Source: Solanum dulcamara
Taxonomy: Eukaryota > Streptophyta > Magnoliopsida > Solanales > Solanaceae
DNA length: 64,000 nucleotides
Direction: 5' to 3'
Assembly (NCBI RefSeq): GCF_947179165.1
Contig: NC_077237.1
Coordinates: 64,773,523 to 64,837,522 of the forward strand
Shown here: piece by piece, positions 57,209 through 64,000 of the stretch
Layout: every line of letters starts with the position of its first letter
Position numbering within the stretch: the stretch's first letter is position 1
Notes under the pieces: model-generated
Seen by the model: only the letters and a program-made list of their open reading frames with translations
Databases searched by the model: none
What the model was told of the DNA's origin: nothing
Made by a program: the position numbers and the translations under genes

Positions 57209-58032
57209 GTTGTGATATCCTACAAGATATAATTTCTCAACTCCCAAGAAGAAATTCGATTGTCCAGTTTTGTCGATTTTCAACTTAAAGCATGATCGCA
57301 TTAAAACATCAAAATTTGAGGGGTCTAGGATTGTAATGTCGAAGTTGGTCGAGAATTTTATTATTATTCAATTTTGAATAAAGATTTTCTTCAATCCATT
57401 GACTGTAATTTGTTGGTTTTCTACCTTTTCTTTTTTCTCTAATTATAACATTTATTTGTTTCTTTCTCAGCTTTCGAGTTTGAGTTCACATGGTCCTAGA
57501 TTATTGCTGTAATTCCTAAAACTATGTTTTGTGTAGGGGATGCTAAATAGAAGAATTCGCTAGCTAACAATGTATTGGGCCTTGTATATTCTATTCAGGT
57601 TTATCTACAAAACTGGCATCGTTATATTATTTGTTGCTTTAAAATAGTGAAACAACCTTCTCACATCTTTATTTCTTCTTCTGATAGTTAGACACTAAAT
57701 TGAATATTTATATCTGCTAAGAAAGTTTGTGCTGTTGTTGTAGCTAGTTCTATTACTATTGTGTGTCTGATGAACTATAGATCTTGTTTGATTAATAAAA
57801 ATTGTGATTATTTGATTAATCTTGCTTCATTTTACACATAAGATTTTCTTTTAGTGATTACCTACTGAAAATAAATTCTGCTTTAAATTTTTGTCATTTG
57901 TTCTGGTGAAAAATATATTAGCATCAATCATTCCTATAAGATTATGTTCATGTTATGAATTATTGTCTTTCAATTTGATGTCTGTCAAACATCGAATTAC
58001 AATTAATTTAGCCCACCTATTTTGATCTTTAC
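57209..58032 (-). other. Probable intron of a host gene, minus strand
   Basis: AT-rich single-copy-looking sequence with no element motifs. It follows a plausible donor (GTAAAG at 58032-58027 on the minus strand) of the exon described at 58033-63532. It has been entered by the Sirevirus at 57208, so the rest of the gene downstream is not visible in the window. Confidence 0.35.
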
Positions 58033-58048
58033 TTCTAGATAGCATATA
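58033..58048 (-). CDS. Exon end of an unidentified host gene (continues from 63270)
   Basis: On the minus strand, after removal of the Tnt1-like element and one copy of its TSD, the frame from 63270 continues ...CYLE and meets GTAAAG, a plausible splice donor. The last codon is GAA at 58035-58033. See the entry at 63270-63532. Confidence 0.4.
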
Positions 58049-58053
58049 GATTG

Positions 58054-58707
58054 TGTAAGGTCTAGTCCATGAGTTTATGGAAGGTGTTTTATCTTTCTTT
58101 GGTAAAAATTATCATTCCTTGGAGATGTGGCCAACCGGCCAAAATATTTGTTCAAAGTTTGTTGAAATTGGCAACCAGCCAAAAGATATCTTCACACACC
58201 TTTGTTGAAATTGGCAATCGTCGAAATGATATGTTCACACACCTTTGTTGAACCAACCAAAAAGATCTGTTCATATTAAAATATTGAAATTTCGATATTT
58301 GCTTATGTCATCAGTGACATAGAGTGGTTTTTTTTCTTCCTATAAATAGGCCACTCTTGCTCATTTGTAAAATACACCAAGATAGAGAGAAATTATTAGA
58401 GAGAAAAAGTGAGGGAATCTATAGACTATTTGAATAGTCTCTGAAGAAAAATAGAGTGTGAGCGATATTTTAGTAAGGTGGGAAACCAAAAGAGTGTTAT
58501 TCCTTTTGAATGTGTTTTGGTCACCTTGAGTATTGTACCCATGAATACCCAGTATAAAAGTCCTAATATCAGTTGCTCCTCTTGGCCCGTGGTTTTTTCC
58601 TTATTTAAAAGGGTTTTCACATAAAATTCTTGGTGTCATTATTTTTTAATTTTATTTCCACTATTTTGACCATATATATTTTTGGGTTAGACCATATTTT
58701 ACTAACA
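58054..58707 (+). repeat. 5' LTR of the Tnt1-like element
   Basis: It starts TGTAAGGTCTAGTCCATGAG and ends TTTTACTAACA. A TATA box (TATAAATAG, 58341-58349) lies in the middle. About 180 bp upstream of it are 43-bp imperfect repeats: GTTGAAATTGGCAACCAGCC from 58161, then GTTGAAATTGGCAATCGTCG from 58204. Such LTR repeats are the usual place of enhancer elements in Tnt1-group LTRs. Confidence 0.85.
58341..58349 (+). promoter_or_regulatory. TATA box of the Tnt1-like 5' LTR
   Basis: TATAAATAG within CCTATAAATAGGCCACTC. The 3' LTR has CCTATAAATGGGGCACTC at the same place. Transcription would begin about 30 bp downstream. Confidence 0.7.
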
Positions 58708-58710
58708 AAC

Positions 58711-58721
58711 TGGTATCAGAG
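58711..58721 (+). other. Primer-binding site of the Tnt1-like element
   Basis: TGGTATCAGAG lies three bases after the 5' LTR end, complementary to initiator tRNA-Met. Confidence 0.85.
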
Positions 58722-58825
58722 TGAAGTTTTATCTGAGTATGCTCTATGATTGCAGCATAGTCAGAACTTCCACATCAAAAAAGATTACTTTGATTTGTAA
58801 TAGCTATATATGTTTGGAAAAAATG

Positions 58826-59610
58826 ATGAAAGAGAACACAAATAGAATAATTATTTTGAATGGTGTTAATTATGTTATTTAGAAGGGGGGAAATGGAGGA
58901 TCTGCTTTATATCAAAAAAATTTATCAACTAGTCTTTACCACTGCAAAGCCTGAAAATAAAATAGATGAAGAGTGGAATCTATTACATAGACAGGTTTGT
59001 GGATTTATTTGGCAATGGGTTGACAATAATGTGTTGAACCATATTTCTGGGGAGACACATGCTCGTACCCTATGGGAGCATCTTGAAAGTTTGTATGCTC
59101 GGAAAACTAGGAACAACAAAATATTTTTTTAAAAACAGATGTTAAGTTTAAAATATCATGATGGTTCTTCGATGATAGATCACCTGAATAATTTTCAGGG
59201 AAACATGAATCAGTTATCTACTATGGACAGTAAATTTGATGAAGTAATTCAAGGCTTGCTTCTACTTGGTTCCCTACGAGTCTTGGGAAATATTTAAAAC
59301 TTCATTGTCAAATACTTCTTCGGATGGTGTGATCTCTATGGATTCTACCAAGAGTAGTGTCTTGAATGAAGAGATGATAAGAAATTCTCAAGGTTCTTCT
59401 TCGTCGGATGTCCTAGTAACCAGCTCCATAGGAGAAAAAAGAGTCATGGTTCTCATAATAGGGAAAATAATAGAAGCAAATTCAGAGGCAGACTTAAGTA
59501 TATTGAGTGCTATTATTGTGGCATGAAAGGGTACACAAAGAAGGTTTGCCAAAAGTTGAAGAAGGAGAAAAAATACAAAGAGAAAGATAGCAATGAAATT
59601 GCATAGACAC
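58826..59610 (+). pseudogene. Tnt1-like gag
   Basis: Frames read MKENTNRIIILNGVNYVI with a stop, then EMEDLLYIKKIYQLVFTTAK and DEEWNLLHRQVCGFIWQWVD, NNVLNHISGETHARTLWEHL (58860-59130), a stop at 59130, KQMLSLKYHDGSSMIDHLNN and, in a shifted frame, GSSSSDVLVTSS. The zinc knuckle at about 59512-59553 reads CYYCGMKGYTKKVC, with Tyr in place of the zinc-binding His. Gag builds the particle that packages element RNA. At least one frameshift and two stops. Confidence 0.8.
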
Positions 59611-60045
59611 CATCCCCACCAAAGATCTTGTTACCATTCTTGATGCAGACATGATAAATATTTCTTGTGATGAGTCAAGTTGGGTTGCGTACACTAGTGT
59701 TGCATCTCATGTGACATCAAAGAAGGATTTTTTTCTCTTCCTATACTCCTGGTGACTTTGGAATCTTGAGTATGGGTAATAAGACTATATCTAGAGTGGT
59801 TGATGTTGGTACCACTTCTTTGGAAACTAGTGTTGGAACTAAACTATTTTTGAACAATGTAAAACATGCACCTAATGTTCGTCTACACCTAATTTTTGTT
59901 GGTGTTCTAGATGATGAAGGATATGTTAGTACCAATGGCAATGGAAAGTGGAAACTCATTAAGGGTTCCTTGGTTGTGGCTTGTGGTAACAAAGATTGTG
60001 GTCTATACTGGACTATGGCTTCTACTTGTGTCAATATGGTAAATG
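59610..60045 (+). pseudogene. Tnt1-like protease
   Basis: SSWVAYTSVASHVTSKKDFF corresponds to the copia protease start (normally with a D-S/T-G-A active site). Here the active-site Asp and Gly are replaced (YTSV), so catalysis is lost. A frameshift near 59750 leads to SYTPGDFGILSMGNKTISRV, then LFLNNVKHAPNVRLHLIFVG and LDDEGYVSTNGNGKWKLIKG (59766-59990), the rest of the protease domain and the Gag-pre-integrase region. Confidence 0.7.
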
Positions 60046-60760
60046 AAGTTGAGAGCGATAACTCTTCAATGTTATGGAACAAGAGGCTTAGCCATATCAG
60101 TGAGAAAGAACTTAATATTTTGGCCAAGAAGAAATTGTTGTCAGATTTACAAAGTGCTAAATTAGAATAGTGTGAGCACTGCTTGGTTGGAAAATTAAAT
60201 AGAGTTTTCTTTAAATCTAGCCCTACTTTAAGAAAGGCAGAGATGATTGAGTTGGTGCACTTTGATTTATGCGGTCCAATAAAGACAAGGACATTGGGTT
60301 GTTCACTCTACTTTGTCACCTTTATTGATGACTGCTTGAGAAAACTTTGGGTCTATGTCTTGAATACTAAAGACCAAGTGTTTGGTATCTTTAAGTAGTT
60401 TCAAACTTTAGTTGAAAGAAAAACTGGAAAGAAACTGAAATGTATTCGTACTGATAATAGTGTAGAATATTGTAGACCATTTGACGAATATGATCTCTTT
60501 TTGCATACAGCTGCCAGTAGGGTTGAGATATGGCCTCTGCAAAGGTATTTTATACTATAAGTATCAAGGTATTAGACACTAGAAGACTCATTGTAAGACT
60601 CTTCTCACCTTAATGGGTTGGCTGAGAGGATGAATAGGACTTTGATTGAAAGAGTTAGATGTTTGCTTTCTAAAGCAAAGTTGTTGAACTCCTTTTGGAG
60701 TGAGGTCTTATTGAGAATCCATGATATTGTCGTCATGGAAAATTAAACCATTAAAGATAT
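60046..60760 (+). pseudogene. Tnt1-like integrase
   Basis: The zinc-binding domain reads LWNKRLSHISEKELNILAKK (first His replaced by Asn), a stop, then CEHCLVGKLNRVFF. The core has ELVHFDLCGPIKTRT (first Asp), CIRTDNSVEY (second Asp, 60441-60470) and, after a stretch with stops, HLNGLAERMNRTLIERVRCL (third catalytic Glu, about 60611-60670). The catalytic triad is therefore still visible, but stops at 60168, 60396 and later break the protein. Confidence 0.8.
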
Positions 60761-61022
60761 TGACAAAAGCGGAGAAGCTGGAATCTTCAAGTTCAGATGG
60801 AGTAGTCTATCTTTATAAAGTTCCTCATATATGTGTGTATGACGTTGGTGGTTGATGATAACAATGATGCTATTATTGATGATACTTTACTCATGAAGTT
60901 GTGGACGAATCAAATATTCCTCTTAAGAGTTTCATAAGAAACTGTATTCCTTTATCTTATTATTCATCTAATGAGTATGTGTTGCTCACTGACGGGGTGA
61001 ACTTGAGTGTTATGAGGATGTT

Positions 61023-61672
61023 ATGGAACATGAGCATAAGAATCAATGGATTAAAACCATGCAAGATGAGATACAATCTTTGCATAAGAACAACACTTAT
61101 GAGTTGGTGAAATTGCCTAAGGGCATGAGATCTTTGAAGAACAAGTGGTTGTTTAAAGGTAAAGTTGAAGAATATAGCTTGAAGCCTAGATACAAAGCTA
61201 TATTGATTTTTAAGAGATTTGGTCAAAGAAAAAGTATTGATTTTGATCAAATATTTTCTCCTGTCATGAAAATGTGCTCCGTTCATACAGTTCTTGGTCT
61301 GGCTGCTAGTCTTAATTTAGAAATTGAGCAGATAGATGTAAAGACGGCTTTTCTTCACGATGACCTAGAAGAGGAGATTCATATAGAATAACCTGAGGGC
61401 TTCAAATTAAAAAGTAAAAAAGAATTTATGGGCAAACTCAAAAAAATCTCTACGGGCTAAAGCAAGCATATTAACAGTGGTACAAAAAGTTTGAATCTAT
61501 TATGGGGAAGCAAGGCTACAAGAAGATTTCCTCATATCACTGTGTGTTTGTACAAAAATTCTCTAATAATGATTTTATAATCCTCTTGATATATGTGAAT
61601 GATATGTTGATTGTGGGAAAGAATATTTCCAAGATTGACGAGTTCAAAAAAGAGTTGTGTAATCTTTTGCTA
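61023..61672 (+). pseudogene. Tnt1-like reverse transcriptase
   Basis: Text reads WIKTMQDEIQSLHKNNTYEL, VKLPKGMRSLKNKWLFKGKV and KPRYKAILIFKRFGQRKSID, then FDQIFSPVMKMCSVHTVLGL and EIEQIDVKTAFLHDDLEEEI (first catalytic Asp), ending at a stop at 61389. After a frame change the catalytic box reads LIYVNDMLIVG (61592-61603 for the box): YVDD has become YVND by a G-to-A change, which should abolish polymerisation. Confidence 0.85.
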
Positions 61673-62555
61673 TGAAAGACTTGGGTCATGCCAAAAAAAA
61701 TTTAGGCATGAGAATTACTCGTCTCAGAGAAAAAAGGAAGATTTACTTGTCACAAAAGAAGTACATTGAACGTGTATTGGAGCGCTTCAACATGAAGAAT
61801 GCCAAGCCTGTTAGCATATCTCTTGCTAGTCATATAAAGTTGAGCAAGAAGATGTGTCCTACAGGTAGGGAGGAAAAGAGAGCATGGCCAAAGTTCCATA
61901 TTCCTCCGTCTTCGGAAGTCTAATATATGCAATGGTATACACTAAACCTGATATTGCTCACGCAGTTGGTGTTATCAGTGGGTTTCTTGACAATCCATGA
62001 AAACAACATTGGGAAGTTGTAAAGTGGTAACTCAAGTATTTGAGAGAAAGCTCAGATAAATGTTTGTGTTTTGAAGGATCAAATCCAATCTTGAAGGGCT
62101 ATATAGATACTGATATAGCAGGTGACATTGATAACAGAAAATCCACTACTGGATATTGGTTTACTTTTTCAGGGGAGCTATATCATAGCAGTCGAAGTTG
62201 CAGAAGTGTGTTGTATTATCTACAACTGAAGCTGAGTATATTGCTGCTATTGAAGCTGGCAAGGAGATGATATGGCTCAAGCAATTTCTTCAAGAGCTTG
62301 AATTGCATCAGAAGGAGTATGCCGTCTGTTGTGACAGTCAAAGTGCAATAGACTTGAGCAAGAACTCTATGTACTATGCAAGGAAAAAATACATATACAT
62401 GAGATATTAGTGGATTTGAGAAAAGATAGAAGACAAATCTATGCAAGTTAAAAAGATTTCTACAAATGAAAATCCTACAAATATACTGACCAAAGTGGTA
62501 AGAAGGGACAAGTTTGAGCTTTTCAAAGAACATGTTGGTATGAGTTCTCTCTGAT
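61672..62555 (+). pseudogene. Tnt1-like RNase H and C-terminus
   Basis: MKDLGHAKKNLGMRITRLRE and KKYIERVLERFNMKNAKPVS (61672-61815) lead into the RNase H: LKGYIDTDIAGDIDNRKSTT with GYWFTFSG (62094-62175), then QKCVVLSTTEAEYIAAIEAG and CCDSQSAIDLSKNSMYYARK. The domain closes with MQVKKISTNENPTNILTKVV and FELFKEHVGMSSL. The ending NENPTNILTKVV..EKFEL-like is typical for Tnt1-group elements. Stops at about 61921 and 62408 and a frame change near 62190 are visible. Confidence 0.85.
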
Positions 62556-62605
62556 AAGAAGATAGAGTTACCTCCTTCAGGTGCATTGGACTGGAGGGGG
62601 GAATT

Positions 62606-63269
62606 TGTAAAGTCCATACCATGAGTTTATGGAAGATGTTTTATTTTTTTTTGGTAAAAATTATCATGCCTCGGAGATATGACCAACCGGCCAAAGTTTT
62701 TATTCACACTTTGTTGAAATTGGAAACCGATCAAAAAATATCTTCACACACCTTTATTGAAATTGGCAATCATTCAAATGATATCTTCACACACCTTTGT
62801 TGAACTGGATAAAAAGATTTATTTACATTAAAATATTGAAATTTTTACATTTGCTTATCTCATCAGGGACCTAGGGAGGCTTTTTCTCTTCCTATAAATG
62901 GGGCACTCTTTCTCATTTGTAAAATACACCAAGATAGAGAAAATAATTATTAGAGATCAAAAGTGAGGTATTCCATAGATTATAAGAAAATAGTCTATGA
63001 AAAAAAATAGACTATGAGTGATATTTTTGTAAGGTGGAAAACCAAAAGAGGTTAATCCTTTTGAGTGTGTTGTGGTCACTTTGAGTATTGTACTCGTAAC
63101 TGCCCAGTGTAAAATTTCTTACTATAGTGATATCAGTTGTTACTCTTGACCGTGGTTTTTTCCTTATTTAAAAGGTTTCCATATAAAATTCTTGGTGTAA
63201 TTATGTTTTCATTTTATTTCCACTATTTTGACCATATATATTTTTGTGTTAGTCCGAATTTTCCCAACA
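62606..63269 (+). repeat. 3' LTR of the Tnt1-like element
   Basis: It starts TGTAAAGTCCATACCATGAG after a GGAGGGGGGAATT tract and ends TTTTCCCAACA at 63269, followed by the TSD GATTG. Compared with the 5' LTR there are many scattered substitutions, which means the insertion is not recent. Confidence 0.9.
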
Positions 63270-63532
63270 GATTGATAGTTCAACTTACATTCAATAGTAC
63301 ACAACTTATAGCTACCATTTGGATCCGCAATGGCACATACTAGCTTACTTTCTTCACTGAATTTTGATGTCTTCCATTTCATCGATAGATATTTCTTATC
63401 TGTACAAAAGTTCAAGGTGTCCGTGACACTGCTTTTCTTGTATAACTGAGATATGGAATATGGACTTTGCTTTAACTTGCAGGGGATATAAATGCTTTCA
63501 CTTGAATTATTTAAGACTGATGCTATACTACC
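63270..63532 (-). CDS. Exon of an unidentified host gene, split by the Tnt1-like element
   Basis: On the minus strand an open frame starts after the tract ACTCCTCTCTTTAAG (plausible acceptor, 63534-63533) and reads GSIASVLNNSSESIYIPCKL, then KQSPYSISQLYKKSSVTDTL, NFCTDKKYLSMKWKTSKFSE, ESKLVCAIADPNGSYKLCTI and ECKLNYQS to 63270. Joined with 58048-58033 it is exactly 279 nt (93 codons), with acceptor and donor in the same phase. Composition (Cys, Lys, Ser, Trp) and the full absence of stops differ from the decayed elements around it. I do not recognise the family. If real, the gene is disrupted here, or the transposon must be spliced out. Alternatively it is a chance open stretch. Confidence 0.45.
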
Positions 63533-63844
63533 CTTAAAGAGAGGAGTTTTACTTTAATTTTTAATATATAGTTGTGCATAGCTCAGAGGAGTCGTTCTGT
63601 TTATTTATATTGGGACCCTTTAATGAGCCTCTTCCTAAGTGTGCATTGCTGCTGACTTTGATGTTATCTGTAGCATGGAAATCATGTCAGCCAACCATAC
63701 AAAAGTAGAAGATACGTATGTGTAGCATTTTATACTCTCTTTGTTGGATTTTAGACAACACAATTAATTATGTTGTTGGTCTTTCAAAACTTAACTTCTT
63801 GTGTCACAAGAGTTTCCCTGAAATTTGACATACATCTAAAATGA
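63533..63844 (-). other. Probable intron of the host gene, minus strand
   Basis: AT-rich, no motif recognised. On the minus strand it ends in a pyrimidine tract (CTCCTCTCTTTAAG) before the exon at 63532. Confidence 0.3.
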
Positions 63845-64000
63845 CCAAGGTAGATATGTTCTGTGTAATCTTTTCGCTACTCTGTCATTTCCTTTTCCAA
63901 ATAAGTCATCCGTGATAAATATTTTTTGTGGATACTTTAGTTTCTGATCAGTGCACTGCTTACATTTTTCCATTGCTACCACTAGTAGGGTATCACCTAC
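63845..64000 (-). CDS. Possible upstream exon of the host gene, partial
   Basis: A minus-strand frame is open from the window edge: VGDTLLVVAMEKCKQCTDQK, LKYPQKIFITDDLFGKGNDR and VAKRLHRTYLPWSF, ending at TAG. The composition looks protein-like, but a good donor in that frame is not visible before the stop (GTATGT follows just after). The exon end and the link to 63532 are therefore uncertain. Family not recognised. Confidence 0.3.

Larger units (their letters stand above)
58054..63269 (+). mobile_element. Tnt1-like Ty1/copia element with perfect TSD
   Basis: 5216 bp flanked by GATTG (58049-58053 and 63270-63274). It has a 654-bp 5' LTR, a Met-tRNA primer site at 58711, gag-protease-integrase-RT-RNase H in the normal copia order, a polypurine tract (GGACTGGAGGGGGGAA at about 62588-62603) and a 664-bp 3' LTR. 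Stops, frameshifts and altered catalytic residues in protease, integrase zinc finger and RT show that it is inactive. The Tork/Tnt1 group is inferred from Gag and RNase H motifs. Confidence 0.9.

Overview
This is plant nuclear DNA from a repeat-rich, probably pericentromeric or intergenic region. It shows no bacterial features. The retroelement repertoire points to Solanaceae, at moderate confidence. That repertoire includes Tekay/Del-like chromoviruses with LTRs near 3.6 kb, an Au-type SINE, Athila-type elements with a tRNA-Asp primer site, a gene resembling the 'putative plant transposon protein' family, a Sirevirus with an env-like ORF, a Tnt1-like copia and a long L1 LINE. Nearly every open frame belongs to a nested and decayed transposable element. 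The one candidate host gene is at the right edge.

Layout: 1-6602 is a Tekay-like element (A) carrying a 5S rRNA gene fragment, with its complete 3' LTR. 6603-9330 holds pieces of other gypsy elements: an LTR end, a gag start and an inverted LTR. 9331-17172 is a second Tekay-like element (B) of the same family with almost no coding capacity. 17173-21228 is an element with a decayed plant-transposon-protein gene; its LTR end matches the Athila-like LTR further right. 21229-24926 is a minus-strand gypsy element (RT, protease, gag, LTR). It meets a plus-strand gypsy element (24960 to about 30150) LTR head to LTR head; the integrase of the plus-strand element holds an Au SINE. 30150-32063 is an Athila-like LTR, primer site and gag start. 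32064-35007 is a minus-strand LTR end followed by minus-strand Athila RT, protease and gag. 35008-39719 is a pair of gypsy LTRs pointing at each other.

39720-57208 is a minus-strand Sirevirus-type copia: gag, a remnant of protease, RT-RNase H and an env-like ORF, with integrase deleted. Its env-like ORF is split by a 9.8 kb L1-type LINE (40262-50050) flanked by a 12-bp target-site duplication. The LINE has ORF1 (DUF4283 plus zinc knuckle), ORF2 (endonuclease, RT, zf-RVT, RNase H) and an unusually long 3' region with 168-bp tandem repeats and a terminal stem-loop before a short poly(A).

57209-64000 looks like a minus-strand host gene region. An open 93-codon exon with plausible splice sites is split by a Tnt1-like copia (58054-63269, TSD GATTG). 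Relative order visible from the sequence: the LINE came after the Sirevirus, the SINE came after the plus-strand gypsy, and the Tnt1-like element came after the host exon. All elements carry disabling changes; ORF2 of the LINE is the best preserved, with stop codons but no frameshift.
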